From NCBI RefSeq assembly GCF_002176815.1, contig NZ_CP021648.1, positions 744,001 to 808,000 on the forward strand: DNA of 64,000 bases, given 5' to 3'. The stretch's first letter is position 1. Each line of letters opens with the position of its first letter. Below are positions 38,136-47,575 of the stretch, one piece after another. The notes under the pieces were generated by a model, which did not search any database, was not told the origin of the DNA, and was given only the letters and a program-made list of their open reading frames with translations. Origin of the DNA: Acidovorax sp. T1 (lineage in GTDB: Bacteria; Pseudomonadota; Gammaproteobacteria; Burkholderiales; Burkholderiaceae_C). A program made the translations under genes and the position numbers.

Positions 38136-38907
38136 CACGACCCGTGACGTCCCCATGATCGAGGCGCGCGAGCTGCGCAAGGCCTTCGGCGACAACCCGG
38201 TGCTGCGGGGCGTGTCGCTGCGCGTGCGCCGGGGCGAGGTGGTGGCGGTGATCGGGCCGTCCGGCTCCGGCAAGAGCACCTTTCTGCGCTGCCTGAACCA
38301 CCTGGAAACCATCGACGGCGGCCACATCGCCATCGAAGGCGAAACGCTGGCCAGCACCGACGCGCAGGGCCGCTGCAGCTACGCCCCCGATGCCGAGTTG
38401 CGCCGCATCTGCCGCAAGACCGGCATGGTGTTCCAGCATTTCAATTTGTTCCCGCACCTCACGGTGCTGGAGAACCTGATCGAGGCGCCCATGGTGGTGC
38501 AGGGCCTGGCGCGCGGCGCGGCCGTGGCCCGCGCCGAGGCGCTGCTGGCCAAGGTGGGCTTGTCGGCCAAGCGCGACAACTATCCCGAGCGCCTGTCGGG
38601 CGGTCAAAAGCAGCGCGTGGCCATCGCGCGCGCGCTGTGCATGGAGCCGGACATCATGCTGTTCGACGAGCCCACCTCGGCCCTCGACCCCGAGCTCACC
38701 GGCGAGGTGCTGCGCACCATGCGCGAACTGGCCGAGGAGCACATGACCATGCTGGTGGTCACCCACGAAATGGGCTTTGCGCGCGAGGTGGCCCACACCG
38801 TGGCTTTCATGGACCAGGGCGAGCTGGTGGCAGCGCGGCCGGCGGCCGAGTTTTTTGCCGATCCGGGGCATGAGCGGGCGCGGGCGTTTTTGCAGCACAT
38901 GCTTTGA
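38116..38907 (+). CDS. Amino-acid ABC transporter ATP-binding protein
   Basis: A 263-residue ABC ATPase of the polar amino acid group, energising the importer encoded by the two upstream genes. Walker A GPSGSGKST, Q-loop in MVFQHFNLFPHLT, signature LSGGQKQR, Walker B IMLFDEP and the switch His in VVTHEMGF are all intact. An ATG at 38155 (MIEARELRKAF) is a possible alternative start; neither has a clear ribosome binding site. A repeat follows the stop immediately. Confidence 0.95.
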   Translation: MPNSISDTTRDVPMIEARELRKAFGDNPVLRGVSLRVRRGEVVAVIGPSGSGKSTFLRCLNHLETIDGGHIAIEGETLASTDAQGRCSYAPDAELRRICRKTGMVFQHFNLFPHLTVLENLIEAPMVVQGLARGAAVARAEALLAKVGLSAKRDNYPERLSGGQKQRVAIARALCMEPDIMLFDEPTSALDPELTGEVLRTMRELAEEHMTMLVVTHEMGFAREVAHTVAFMDQGELVAARPAAEFFADPGHERARAFLQHML

Positions 38908-38971
38908 TTTTTGAATGAAATCGGTGCCTTGCGCACGTGGGATAAGCGCTAATAGCTATTTATTTAATAGC
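38908..38971 (-). repeat. Palindromic intergenic repeat, copy 7
   Basis: Minus copy starting at the base after the ATPase stop: TTTTTTGAATGAAATCGG, then GATAAGCGCTAATAGCTATT and a second TTTAATAGC. One arm of the core is diverged. Confidence 0.65.
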
Positions 38972-39231
38972 GTTATGGGCCTGGGTGCCTGGGTTGAAGC
39001 GATGCTTTGCCAGGCACACCCAGCCAAGACCCCGGTCCATGCAAGCCTGACCGCGCCCTGTCGGCAACGCGTGTCTGTGCGAGCAATTTTTAATAACCGT
39101 TGGGCATAGCTAAACGTCGCATGCCAACCACGGGTTTTAACGGTTGGCTCGGCAAAACGGAGGGGTTTCCCTTATGATGCTGGGCCTGCCGTCGGGGTCT
39201 CTGTCCTTGGCGGCGTTTTTTGTCTTGCACC
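38972..39231 (+). promoter_or_regulatory. mlaF leader with mutually exclusive inverted repeats
   Basis: No gene is supported here (a 64-codon ORF starts inside the repeat and looks spurious). Three pairings compete: AACCGTT (39095-39101) with AACGGTT (39139-39145); GTTGGGCAT (39099-39107) with ATGCCAAC (39121-39128); GCCAACC (39123-39129) with GGTTGGC (39142-39148). No T-tract or known riboswitch is evident. The promoter of the mla operon should lie here but I cannot place it. Confidence 0.35.
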
Positions 39232-40065
39232 ATGCCATCCAACGATTCATCGCCTGCCAGCGCGCTGGCAGAGTTGCGCAACGTCACCTTCGGGTACGGC
39301 GAGCGCGTGATCCTGCGCGACATGTCGCTGAAGATCCCGCGCGGCAAAGTGACGGCGCTCATGGGGGCCTCGGGTGGGGGCAAGACCACGGTGCTGCGCC
39401 TGATTGGCGGTCAATACCGGGCGCAGCAGGGCGAAGTCCTGTTCGACCACAAGGACGTGGGGCGCATGGATGCGGCCGGCCTGTATGCGGCGCGCCGGCG
39501 CATGGGCATGCTGTTCCAGTTTGGCGCGCTGTTCACCGATCTGAATGTGTTTGAAAACGTGGCGTTTCCGCTGCGCGAGCACACCGATCTGTCGGACGCG
39601 CTGGTGCGCGACATCGTGCTCATGAAGCTCCATGCCGTGGGCCTGCGCGGTGCGCGCGACCTCATGCCCAGCCAGATTTCGGGCGGCATGGCGCGGCGCG
39701 TGGCGTTGGCGCGTGCGATTGTGCTGGACCCTGAACTCGTCATGTATGACGAGCCTTTTGCCGGGCTCGATCCCATTTCGCTGGGCACGGCTGCGCAACT
39801 TATTCGCCAGCTCAATGACGCCATGGGGCTCACTACCATCCTGGTCTCGCACGACCTGGAAGCCACCTTTGCGCTGGCCGACCATGTGATCATCCTCGGC
39901 GCTGGCGTGGTGGCGGCGCAGGGAACCCCCGATGAAGTGCGCGCCAGCACCGATCCGCTGGTGCACCAGTTTGTCAATGCGCTGCCCACAGGGCCGGTGC
40001 CTTTTCATTACCCGGGGCCCACGGCGGCCAGTGATTTTGGTCCGCTGGACGGGAGGTCTGCATGA
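39232..40065 (+). CDS. mlaF: Phospholipid transport ATP-binding protein MlaF
   Basis: ATPase of the MlaFEDB inner-membrane complex that moves phospholipids between inner and outer membranes. The 277-residue protein has Walker [10 protein letters not shown], the Mla-type signature ISGGMARR, Walker B LVMYDEP and the switch VSHDLEATF. Start at 39232 (MPSNDSS) is chosen over a TTG four codons upstream. It overlaps mlaE by four bases and heads the operon mlaFEDACB. Confidence 0.95.
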   Translation: MPSNDSSPASALAELRNVTFGYGERVILRDMSLKIPRGKVTALMGASGGGKTTVLRLIGGQYRAQQGEVLFDHKDVGRMDAAGLYAARRRMGMLFQFGALFTDLNVFENVAFPLREHTDLSDALVRDIVLMKLHAVGLRGARDLMPSQISGGMARRVALARAIVLDPELVMYDEPFAGLDPISLGTAAQLIRQLNDAMGLTTILVSHDLEATFALADHVIILGAGVVAAQGTPDEVRASTDPLVHQFVNALPTGPVPFHYPGPTAASDFGPLDGRSA

Positions 40066-40844
40066 GCTGGTGGCGTCCTTCGGATGTGGGCCTGGCCGTG
40101 CGCAGCCAGCTGGCCGATGTCGGCCAGGCCGCGCGCCTGTTCTGGCGGTTGGTACGGCTGTTTCCGGCGGCCGTGCAGCGCCCCGGGCTGGTGCGCGACC
40201 AGGTGCATTTTCTGGGCAACTACTCGCTGGCCATCATTGCCGTATCGGGCCTTTTCGTGGGCTTTGTGCTGGCGCTGCAGGGGTTCTACACGCTGCAGGA
40301 TTTTGGCTCCACCGAGGCTTTGGGCCAGGTGCTGGCGCTGAGCTTGCTGCGCGAGCTGGGTCCGGTCATCGCCGCCTTGCTGTTTGCAGGGCGCGCGGGC
40401 ACCTCGCTCACCGCCGAGATCGGGCTGATGCGCGCCGGCGAGCAGTTGAGCGCCATGGAGATGATGGCCGTGGACCCCGTGCGCCGCATTCTTGTGCCCC
40501 GTTTCTGGGCCGGTGTCATTGCCATGCCTTTGCTGACGCTGGTATTCAACGCAGTGGGCGTTGTGGGCGGCTGGGCGGTGGCGGTGCCCATGATTGGGCT
40601 GGACGGCGGGGCCTTCTGGAGCCAGATGCAGGGCGGTGTGGATGTTTTCAGTGACCTGGGCAACAGCGTCATCAAGAGTGTGGTGTTTGGTTTCACCGTG
40701 ACCTTCGTGGCGCTGCTGCAGGGCTACACGGCCAATCCGACGCCCGAAGGGGTTTCGCGTGCCACCACGCGCACCGTGGTGATGGCCTCGCTGGCGGTGC
40801 TGGCGCTGGACTTCCTCCTCACGGCCATGATGTTCAGTATCTGA
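40062..40844 (+). CDS. mlaE: Phospholipid transport permease MlaE
   Basis: A 260-residue permease of the MlaE family, forming the membrane core of the complex. Family features: [22 protein letters not shown], the [20 protein letters not shown] block and the [12 protein letters not shown] segment near the C-terminus. Overlaps mlaF; 33 bases before mlaD. Confidence 0.95.
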   Translation: MSWWRPSDVGLAVRSQLADVGQAARLFWRLVRLFPAAVQRPGLVRDQVHFLGNYSLAIIAVSGLFVGFVLALQGFYTLQDFGSTEALGQVLALSLLRELGPVIAALLFAGRAGTSLTAEIGLMRAGEQLSAMEMMAVDPVRRILVPRFWAGVIAMPLLTLVFNAVGVVGGWAVAVPMIGLDGGAFWSQMQGGVDVFSDLGNSVIKSVVFGFTVTFVALLQGYTANPTPEGVSRATTRTVVMASLAVLALDFLLTAMMFSI

Positions 40845-40877
40845 CGCTGGCGCAGCCGGCGTGACAAGGAAAGCACG

Positions 40878-41366
40878 ATGCAACAATCCAAAAACGATCT
40901 CTGGGTAGGCCTGTTTGTCATGCTCGCAGCCGCCGCGCTGGTGTTTCTGGCGCTGCAGTCGGCCAACCTGCTGCAACTGAATTTTCAGACCGGTTACCGC
41001 GTGACCGCGCGTTTCGACAACATTGGCGGCCTCAAGCCCAAGGCGGCGGTGCGCAGCGCGGGGGTGGTGATCGGGCGTGTCGAGTCGATCGCGTTTGACG
41101 ACAAGACCTTCCAGGCGCGCGTGACGCTGGAACTGGACAAGCAGTATGCTTTCCCCAAGGATAGTTCCCTGAAGATACTGACCAGCGGTTTGCTGGGCGA
41201 GCAATACATCGGCATCGAGGCCGGGGCCGACGAAAAAAACCTGGTCGGGGGCGACAACCTCACTGCCACACAATCTGCCGTGGTTCTGGAAAACCTGATC
41301 GGGCAGTTTCTTTACAGCAAGGCGGAGGAGGGCGGCACGCCTTCGGACGCAGGCAGGAAAAAATGA
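40878..41366 (+). CDS. mlaD: MCE-domain lipid-binding protein MlaD
   Basis: A 162-residue inner-membrane anchored periplasmic protein with one MCE domain that forms the hexameric lipid channel of the Mla complex. An N-terminal helix (VGLFVMLAAAALVFLALQ) is followed by the MCE block VTARFDNIGGLKPKAAVRSA and SGLLGEQYIGIEAG. Overlaps mlaA by four bases. Confidence 0.95.
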   Translation: MQQSKNDLWVGLFVMLAAAALVFLALQSANLLQLNFQTGYRVTARFDNIGGLKPKAAVRSAGVVIGRVESIAFDDKTFQARVTLELDKQYAFPKDSSLKILTSGLLGEQYIGIEAGADEKNLVGGDNLTATQSAVVLENLIGQFLYSKAEEGGTPSDAGRKK

Positions 41367-42166
41367 TGACCTGGAAGACTGCGGGCTTTGCCCGCCATGA
41401 TGGAGCGTCCCGATTTGCCCGCGCAGGCCTGCGCTGGTGCTCCCTGGTGCTGGGAGCAGCGCTGCTGGCGGGTTGCGCCAGCGGCCCAGGAGCCCATCCC
41501 GATGACCCCTTGGAGCCCTACAACCGCAGCATGACCCGGTTCAATGATGGCGTGGATGAGGCGGTCCTCAAGCCCGTGGCCACGGCCTACAAGGACGCTG
41601 TGCCCTCGCCGGTGCGCACGGGGGTGAACAACTTCTTTGGCAACCTGGGAGACGTCTGGTCGTTTGTGAACAACGTTTTGCAACTGCGCCCCGAAGAAGC
41701 GCTCTCCAGCCTGGTGCGTTTTAACGTCAACACAGTGTTTGGTCTGGGCGGGGTGCTCGATATTGCATCGGAGATGGGGGTTGAGCGCAACCGGCAGGAT
41801 TTTGGTCTCACGCTGGGGCGCTGGGGCGTGCCCACGGGACCCTATCTGGTGCTGCCCCTGCTGGGCCCATCCACCGTACGCGACACGCTGGCAATGCCCG
41901 TGGACAGGCAGGGAAACCTGGTAGGCCAGTTTGACTCAGTGTCTGCACGCAATTCGCTGTATGCCCTGCGGCTGGTGGATACCCGCGCCGACCTGCTGGG
42001 GGCCGGGGCTGTGCTGGAAAGCGTGGCACTGGACAAGTACAGCTTCACACGGGATGTGTTCCTGCAGTTGCGCGCCCAGAGCGCACAACGTCCCGGTGCC
42101 CGTGATGGAGACGGTGGCGATGACAACGACGGCATGCTGCCGCCCGAACCGGAAGCCGATCGTTGA
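41363..42166 (+). CDS. mlaA: Outer-membrane lipoprotein MlaA (VacJ)
   Basis: Outer-membrane lipoprotein (267 residues) that removes phospholipids from the outer leaflet and hands them to MlaC. Lipobox LLAGC near residue 38, then the VacJ core DPLEPYNRSMTRFNDGVDEA, NNFFGNLGDVWSFVNN, RFNVNTVFGLGG and GPYLVLPLLGPSTVRD. The acidic C-terminal tail is low complexity. In E. coli mlaA is unlinked; here it is within the mla operon. Confidence 0.95.
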   Translation: MMTWKTAGFARHDGASRFARAGLRWCSLVLGAALLAGCASGPGAHPDDPLEPYNRSMTRFNDGVDEAVLKPVATAYKDAVPSPVRTGVNNFFGNLGDVWSFVNNVLQLRPEEALSSLVRFNVNTVFGLGGVLDIASEMGVERNRQDFGLTLGRWGVPTGPYLVLPLLGPSTVRDTLAMPVDRQGNLVGQFDSVSARNSLYALRLVDTRADLLGAGAVLESVALDKYSFTRDVFLQLRAQSAQRPGARDGDGGDDNDGMLPPEPEADR

Positions 42167-42291
42167 GCGCTGCCAGCGATGCGCGCGGTTGCAATTGCTT
42201 GCATCCGCACAACGCAGCGACGCATGGCCTACACGGTGGCCCAACACAATCAAATGACAGGCGACACAGTCGCCCGATGGAAAGACCTCAC

Positions 42292-42930
42292 ATGATGAAT
42301 CGACGCAATCTGGGCCGCATGGCCGCGACGCTGGCCGTGGCCTGCTCCATGGTGCCGTGGAGTGCCATGGCTGCCGACGAAGCGCCCGACGCGCTGATCA
42401 AGCGCCTGTCTACCGAGGTGATCGAAACTGTTCGTGGCGACAAGGCCGTCAAGGCGGGCGACATCACCAAGGTGATCGCCGTGGTGGACAGGATCATCAT
42501 GCCCAACGTGAATTTCCGGCGCATGACGGCGGCTGCCGTGGGCCCGGGCTGGCGCCAGGCCAGCCCCGAGCAGCAAAAGCGCCTGCAGGAAGAGTTCAAG
42601 ATCCTGCTGGTGCGCACCTATGCCGGGGCTCTGGCCCAGGTGACCGACCAGACCATCGCCATGAAGCCCCTGCGTGCCGCGGCCGATGACAAGGATGTAC
42701 TGGTGCGCACCGAGGTCACGGGCAGTGGTGAACCGATCCAGCTCGACTACCGGCTGGAAAAAACCCCCGGTCAAGGCGCCGGCTGGAAGATCTACAACCT
42801 GAACGTGCTGGGTGTGTGGCTGGTCGAAACCTACCGCGGCCAGTTCGCCACCGAGATCAATGCGCGCGGCGTGGACGGCCTCATTGAAGCGCTTGTGACC
42901 CGCAACAAGACGAATGCCGCCAAGGGCTGA
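42292..42930 (+). CDS. mlaC: Periplasmic phospholipid-binding protein MlaC
   Basis: Periplasmic shuttle between MlaA and MlaD, 212 residues. Start at 42292 gives a signal peptide (MMNRRNLGRMAATLAVACSM, cleavage near AMA-AD) with GGAAAG upstream; an in-frame upstream extension has no signal features. The fold signatures VDRIIMPNVNFRRMTAAAVG, FKILLVRTYAGAL and the C-terminal VWLVETYRGQFATEI are present. Confidence 0.95.
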   Translation: MMNRRNLGRMAATLAVACSMVPWSAMAADEAPDALIKRLSTEVIETVRGDKAVKAGDITKVIAVVDRIIMPNVNFRRMTAAAVGPGWRQASPEQQKRLQEEFKILLVRTYAGALAQVTDQTIAMKPLRAAADDKDVLVRTEVTGSGEPIQLDYRLEKTPGQGAGWKIYNLNVLGVWLVETYRGQFATEINARGVDGLIEALVTRNKTNAAKG

Positions 42931-42946
42931 CAGCGAGATCCCGCGC

Positions 42947-43219
42947 ATGTTGGTACTTCCTTCCGAACTCACCCACCGCCAGGCCAGCGCCTGCCTGCGC
43001 ATGCTGGTCCAGGGGCTGAAGGTCCTCAAGGGGCCCGAGGTGGTGGTGGATGCCAGCGCGCTGGCCGTGTTCGACAGCTCTGCGCTGGCGGTGCTGCTGG
43101 AATGCCGGCGTGAAGTGCTGGCCGATCGCAAGGCCTTTGTCCTGAAGGGCCTGCCCGCAGCGCTGGTCGGCATGGCCGGCCTGTATGGCGTGGATGCCTT
43201 GCTGCAGGTGTCCGACTGA
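42947..43219 (+). CDS. mlaB: STAS-domain protein MlaB
   Basis: Small cytoplasmic STAS protein (90 residues) that stabilises and activates MlaF. The core VVVDASALAVFDSSALAVLL is the STAS signature with the conserved D-S-S turn. Start at 42947 (MLVLPSELTH) is preferred; an ATG at 42914 inside the end of mlaC is possible. Closes the mla operon. Confidence 0.88.
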   Translation: MLVLPSELTHRQASACLRMLVQGLKVLKGPEVVVDASALAVFDSSALAVLLECRREVLADRKAFVLKGLPAALVGMAGLYGVDALLQVSD

Positions 43220-43343
43220 ACTTTTGCGCCGGTCGGCCGGGCCAGCTTCCAGAACGTCAACACGTTCCAATGCCTTCGGGCGCCGGGGTGTCGTTGGCCC
43301 CGGGGTGCGGTACGCACGCCAAGGCCTTAAAATCAAAGGCTTC

Positions 43344-44282
43344 ATGCCCGCAGTCTCCTTCCAAGCCATCTCCAAGACCTTTGTCACCTCCAAGGGCCCC
43401 TTCCAGGCACTGAACCAGGTCAGCCTGGACATCGAGGAGGGCGAGTTCTTCGGGCTCCTCGGCCCCAACGGTGCCGGCAAAACCACCCTCATCAGCATCT
43501 TGGCCGGCCTGGCGCGCGCCACCAGCGGGCGTGTGCTGGTGCAGGGCAGTGATGTGCAGACGCACTTTGCCGAGGCCCGGCGCAAGCTGGGCGTGGTGCC
43601 GCAAGAGCTGGTGTTCGATCCGTTTTTCAACGTGCGCGAGGCGCTGCGCTTTCAGTCGGGCTATTTTGGCGTGAAGAACAACGACGCCTGGATTGACGAA
43701 CTGCTGGCCAACCTGGGCCTGTCGGACAAGGCCAACGCCAACATGCGCCAGCTGTCGGGTGGCATGAAACGGCGCGTGCTGGTGGCCCAGGCCCTGGTGC
43801 ACAAGCCGCCCATCATCGTGCTCGATGAACCCACGGCGGGCGTGGATGTGGAGTTGCGCCAGACGCTCTGGCACTTTATCGCCCGCCTGAACAAAGAGGG
43901 GCACACGGTGCTGCTCACCACCCATTACCTGGAAGAGGCCGAGGCCCTGTGCGGGCGCATCGCGATGCTCAAGGCCGGGCGCGTGGTGGCGCTCAACCGC
44001 ACGTCGGAGCTGCTCAAGGCGGCCTCGGGCAGCGTGCTGCAGTTCAAGACCGATGCGTTGCTGCCACCATCTCTGGCGGCCGTGGCGCGTGTCACCGGCC
44101 GCATTGTGCAGCTGCCTGCGCACGACGCGGCCGAGATTGAAAGCCATCTGGCCGCCCTGCGCGTGGCGGGCGTGGAAGTGCAGGACATGGAGATCCGCCG
44201 GCCGGACCTGGAAGACGTATTCCTGCAAGTCATGTCGGGCACGTCGGCTTCAAACATCCCCATGGAAGGGGTTGCGCTATGA
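43344..44282 (+). CDS. ABC transporter ATP-binding protein (YadG-like)
   Basis: A 312-residue exporter-type ABC ATPase. Walker A GPNGAGKTT, signature LSGGMKRR, Walker B IIVLDEP, D-loop PTAGVDVE and a switch His in TTHYLEEAE. The C-terminal 80 residues form the extra domain seen in ABC-2 drug or lipid exporters. Start at 43344 (MPAVSFQ) chosen; upstream in-frame codons lack conservation signs. Coupled by a four-base overlap to an ABC-2 permease. Substrate unknown; E. coli homologues YadGH are also uncharacterised. Confidence 0.92.
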   Translation: MPAVSFQAISKTFVTSKGPFQALNQVSLDIEEGEFFGLLGPNGAGKTTLISILAGLARATSGRVLVQGSDVQTHFAEARRKLGVVPQELVFDPFFNVREALRFQSGYFGVKNNDAWIDELLANLGLSDKANANMRQLSGGMKRRVLVAQALVHKPPIIVLDEPTAGVDVELRQTLWHFIARLNKEGHTVLLTTHYLEEAEALCGRIAMLKAGRVVALNRTSELLKAASGSVLQFKTDALLPPSLAAVARVTGRIVQLPAHDAAEIESHLAALRVAGVEVQDMEIRRPDLEDVFLQVMSGTSASNIPMEGVAL

Positions 44283-45034
44283 CCGGCTGGCAAACCCTGT
44301 TCTACAAGGAAGTGCTGCGCTTTTGGAAGGTGAGCTTCCAGACCGTGGCGGCGCCCGTGCTCACCGCCGTGCTGTACCTGCTGATCTTTGGCCATGTGCT
44401 CGAAGACCATGTAAAGGTGTATGACCGCATCAGCTACACCGCTTTTCTGGTGCCGGGGCTGGTGATGATGAGCGTGCTGCAAAACGCCTTCGCCAACAGC
44501 TCATCGAGCCTGGTTCAGAGCAAGATCATGGGCAGCCTGGTGTTTTTGCTGCTCACGCCACTGTCGCACTGGGCCTGGTTCGTGGCCTATGTGGGCTCGT
44601 CCGTGGTGCGCGGGCTGGTCGTGGGGCTGGGGGTATTCATTGTGACCCTGGCGTTTGCGCGGCCTGAGTTTGCTGCGCCGCTGTGGATTGTGGTTTTTGC
44701 ATTTCTGGGCGCGGCCCTGCTGGCCACGCTGGGGCTGATTGCCGGGCTGTGGGCCGACAAGTTCGACCAGATGGCGGCGTTCCAGAACTTTGTCATCGTG
44801 CCCATGACGTTTCTGTCGGGCGTTTTTTATTCAATCCAGTCGCTGCCGCCTTTCTGGCAGACCGTGAGCCACCTGAATCCTTTTTTCTACATGATTGACG
44901 GCTTTCGCTATGGCTTTTTTGGCCAGAGCGACACTTCTCCCTGGCTCAGCCTGGGCATCGTGGGCATTGCTTGGCTGGCCGTGAGCCTTTTTGCCGTGCA
45001 CCTGCTGCGCATCGGCTACAAAATTCGGAACTGA
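44279..45034 (+). CDS. ABC-2 type transporter permease (YadH-like)
   Basis: A 251-residue polytopic permease with about six helices, of the ABC-2 family. The pattern YTAFLVPGLVMMSVLQNAFANSSSS and the PMTFLSGVFYSIQSLPPFWQ block match YadH and related exporters. It works with the ATPase encoded immediately upstream. It lies between mla genes and ibaG-murA, suggesting an envelope role, but the cargo is unknown. Confidence 0.92.
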   Translation: MTGWQTLFYKEVLRFWKVSFQTVAAPVLTAVLYLLIFGHVLEDHVKVYDRISYTAFLVPGLVMMSVLQNAFANSSSSLVQSKIMGSLVFLLLTPLSHWAWFVAYVGSSVVRGLVVGLGVFIVTLAFARPEFAAPLWIVVFAFLGAALLATLGLIAGLWADKFDQMAAFQNFVIVPMTFLSGVFYSIQSLPPFWQTVSHLNPFFYMIDGFRYGFFGQSDTSPWLSLGIVGIAWLAVSLFAVHLLRIGYKIRN

Positions 45035-45035
45035 C

Positions 45036-45278
45036 ATGACTGCAGACCAACTCAAAGACATCATCGCCGCGGGCCTGGCCTGCGATCACATCACGCTGGA
45101 GGGCGACGGCCGCCACTGGTATGCCACCATCGTCTCGGCCGAGTTCGAGGGCAAGCGGGCCATTCAGCGTCACCAGCGCGTATATGCCACGTTGGGCGCC
45201 AAGCTGGCCAATGACGAAGTGCATGCCCTGTCGATGAAGACCTTCACGCCCGCAGAGTGGGCAACGCAGGCACAGTGA
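45036..45278 (+). CDS. ibaG: BolA-family protein (IbaG/YrbA-like)
   Basis: An 80-residue BolA-type protein; BolA proteins bind [2Fe-2S] clusters with monothiol glutaredoxins. The family block FEGKRAIQRHQRVYATLGA and HALSMKTFTP with conserved His are present. The position directly upstream of murA is the same as ibaG in E. coli. One base separates it from the permease stop. Confidence 0.92.
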   Translation: MTADQLKDIIAAGLACDHITLEGDGRHWYATIVSAEFEGKRAIQRHQRVYATLGAKLANDEVHALSMKTFTPAEWATQAQ

Positions 45279-45296
45279 ATAGTGGATTGGTGCTCT

Positions 45297-45350
45297 TAAA
45301 TTAATAGCTGTTAGCGCTTTATTCATAAGCGCTAGAAGCACTTTTCATAC
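45297..45350 (+). repeat. Palindromic intergenic repeat, copy 8
   Basis: Plus copy between ibaG and murA: TTAATAGCTGTTAGCGCTTT, ATTCATAAGCGCTAGAAGC, tail ACTTTTCATAC. 18 bases from the murA start. Confidence 0.85.
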
Positions 45351-45368
45351 ATATTTCTGACTTTTGCG

Positions 45369-46637
45369 ATGGACAAACTCCTGATCCGCGGCGGACGCAC
45401 CCTCCATGGCGAGGTGCTGGTCTCTGGCGCCAAGAACGCCGCCTTGCCGGAGTTGTGCGCCGCACTCCTCACAGCCGAGCCGGTGACGCTGCTGAATGTT
45501 CCCCAGTTGCAGGATGTGGGCACCATGCTCAAGCTCATCCGCAACATGGGCGTGACGGCCGATCGATCGGACGACGGCACCGTGCGCATTGACGCCGGTG
45601 CGCTCAATACGCCCGAGGCCCCCTACGAACTGGTCAAGACCATGCGCGCCTCGGTCCTGGCGCTGGGCCCGCTGCTGGCCCGCTTTGGCGAGGCCACAGT
45701 GTCGCTGCCCGGTGGCTGCGCCATCGGTTCGCGCCCGGTGGACCAGCACATCAAGGGCATGGCCGCCATGGGCGCCGAGATCGTGGTCGAGCACGGCTAC
45801 ATGATCGCCAGGCTGCCGGCAGGATGGACGCGCCTGAAGGGCGCACGCATCACCACCGACATGGTCACCGTGACGGGCACCGAGAACTTCCTCATGGCTG
45901 CTGCGCTGGCAGAGGGCGAGACAGTGCTGGAAAACGCCGCCCAGGAGCCTGAAATTTCGGACCTGGCCGAGATGCTGATCGCCATGGGCGCAAAGATTGA
46001 AGGCCATGGCACCAGCCGCATCCGCATCCAGGGCGTCGAGCGGCTGCACGGTTGCACCCACCGCGTGGTGGCCGACCGCATCGAGGCCGGCACCTTTTTG
46101 TGTGCCGTGGCGGCCACCGGCGGCGATGTGGTGCTGCGCCATGGGCGCGCCGACCACCTGGATGCAGTGATCGAAAAACTGCGCGAGGCCGGTGCCGACG
46201 TGCAGGCGGTCGAAGGCGGCATCCGCGTGCGCAGCGCCGGCGGCGCCACGCTCAAGGCGCAGGGCTTTCGCACCACCGAATACCCCGGTTTCCCCACCGA
46301 CATGCAGGCGCAGTTCATGGCGCTCAATTGCATTGCGCAGGGCACGGCCCGGGTGACCGAGACGATTTTTGAAAACCGCTTCATGCACGTCGATGAACTG
46401 GTGCGCCTGGGCGCCAAGATCCAGACCGACGGCAAGGTGGCGGTCATCGAAGGTGGCCCGCGCTTGTCTGGCGCCACCGTGATGGCCACCGACCTGCGGG
46501 CCTCGGCCAGCCTGGTCATCGCTGGTCTGGTGGCCGACGGCGAAACCGTGGTGGACCGCATCTACCACCTGGACCGCGGCTACGACTGCATGGAAGCCAA
46601 GCTGCGCGGCATCGGCGCCGATATTGAAAGAATATGA
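45369..46637 (+). CDS. murA: UDP-N-acetylglucosamine 1-carboxyvinyltransferase
   Basis: First committed step of peptidoglycan synthesis: transfers enolpyruvate from PEP to UDP-GlcNAc. The 422-residue protein has the N-terminal [13 protein letters not shown], catalytic Cys C117 in [17 protein letters not shown] (the fosfomycin-reactive Cys type) and the C-terminal block [17 protein letters not shown]. The stop codon overlaps the first ATG of an 87-bp tandem repeat. Confidence 0.98.
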   Translation: MDKLLIRGGRTLHGEVLVSGAKNAALPELCAALLTAEPVTLLNVPQLQDVGTMLKLIRNMGVTADRSDDGTVRIDAGALNTPEAPYELVKTMRASVLALGPLLARFGEATVSLPGGCAIGSRPVDQHIKGMAAMGAEIVVEHGYMIARLPAGWTRLKGARITTDMVTVTGTENFLMAAALAEGETVLENAAQEPEISDLAEMLIAMGAKIEGHGTSRIRIQGVERLHGCTHRVVADRIEAGTFLCAVAATGGDVVLRHGRADHLDAVIEKLREAGADVQAVEGGIRVRSAGGATLKAQGFRTTEYPGFPTDMQAQFMALNCIAQGTARVTETIFENRFMHVDELVRLGAKIQTDGKVAVIEGGPRLSGATVMATDLRASASLVIAGLVADGETVVDRIYHLDRGYDCMEAKLRGIGADIERI

Positions 46638-46887
46638 CCCCCACGCTCCGCCATTGCATTGGGTCGCTGCCCCCCGAGGGGGCCCTCGCGCCTTGGGGCG
46701 GCCCGGCGGCGCTTGAAAATATGACCCCCACGCTCCGCCATTGCATTGGGTCGCTGCCCCCCGAGGGGGTCTTCGCGCCTTGGGGCGGCCCGGCGGCGCT
46801 TGAAAATATGACCCCCACGCTCCGCCATTGCATTGGGTCGCTGCCCCCCGAGGGGGCCTTCGCGCCTTGGGGCGGCCCGGCGGCGCT
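46634..46887 (+). repeat. 87-bp GC-rich sequence repeated three times in frame
   Basis: Copies at 46634-46720, 46721-46807 and 46808-46887 (the last lacks seven bases) between murA and hisG. Units are almost identical, differing only around GGGCCCTCGC/GGGTCTTCGC. Each contains GCCCCC-CGA-GGGGGC and begins ATGACCCCCACGCTCCGCC. Because 87 is a multiple of three, a 90-codon ORF starting in the murA stop (ATGA) runs through all copies as a 29-residue repeat ([16 protein letters not shown]...), with no ribosome binding site. I treat it as non-coding repeat DNA. Confidence 0.9.
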
Positions 46888-46902
46888 CACATCAGGAACA
46901 CC

Positions 46903-47556
46903 ATGAGCATGATCACCCTGGCGCTCTCCAAGGGCCGCATCTTTGAAGAAACCCTGCCGCTGCTGGCCGCAGCCGGCATCGAGGTGCTGGAAGACCCCGA
47001 AAAATCGCGCAAGCTCATCCTGCCCACCAACCAGCCCAACGTGCGTGTGGTGCTGGTGCGCGCCACCGATGTGCCCACCTATGTCGAATACGGCGGTGCC
47101 GACATCGGCGTGACCGGCAAGGACACCCTCATCGAGCATGGCGGCCAGGGCCTGTACCAGCCGCTCGATCTGCAAATCGCCAAGTGCCGCGTCAGCGTGG
47201 CCGTGCGCAACGATTTCGACTATGCCCAGGCCGTCAAAAAAGGCTCGCGCCTGAAGGTGGCCACCAAGTACACCAGCATTGCGCGCGACTTCTTTGCGGC
47301 CAAGGGCGTGCATGTGGACATGGTCAAGCTCTACGGCAGCATGGAACTGGCGCCGCTGACGGGCCTGGCCGATGCCATCGTCGATCTGGTGTCCACCGGC
47401 AACACGCTCAAGGCCAACCACCTCGTCGAGGTGGAGCGCATCATGGACATCAGCTCGCACCTGGTGGTCAACCAGGCGGCGCTCAAGCTCAAGCAAGCGC
47501 CGCTGCGCCGCATCATCGATGCGTTCGCCTCGGCTATTCCTGCGCCAAAGAACTGA
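46903..47556 (+). CDS. hisG: ATP phosphoribosyltransferase, short form
   Basis: First step of histidine synthesis, ATP + PRPP to phosphoribosyl-ATP. At 217 residues this is the short form that lacks the C-terminal regulatory domain and needs HisZ, which is not in this window. Motifs: [32 protein letters not shown] and [13 protein letters not shown]. Start at 46903 with AGGA upstream; longer in-frame starts lie inside the repeat. Confidence 0.96.
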   Translation: MSMITLALSKGRIFEETLPLLAAAGIEVLEDPEKSRKLILPTNQPNVRVVLVRATDVPTYVEYGGADIGVTGKDTLIEHGGQGLYQPLDLQIAKCRVSVAVRNDFDYAQAVKKGSRLKVATKYTSIARDFFAAKGVHVDMVKLYGSMELAPLTGLADAIVDLVSTGNTLKANHLVEVERIMDISSHLVVNQAALKLKQAPLRRIIDAFASAIPAPKN

Positions 47557-47575
47557 ATCTTCACCGCATCACACT

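Noticed and set aside
38915..39109. 64-codon ORF between the amino-acid ABC ATPase gene and mlaF
   Set aside because: It begins inside a palindromic repeat, has no ribosome binding site and shows no recognisable protein feature.
46634..46906. 90-codon ORF through the three 87-bp repeats as a gene
   Set aside because: No ribosome binding site, composition follows the DNA repeat, and the frame stays open only because the period is a multiple of three. Kept as a finding, not as a gene.
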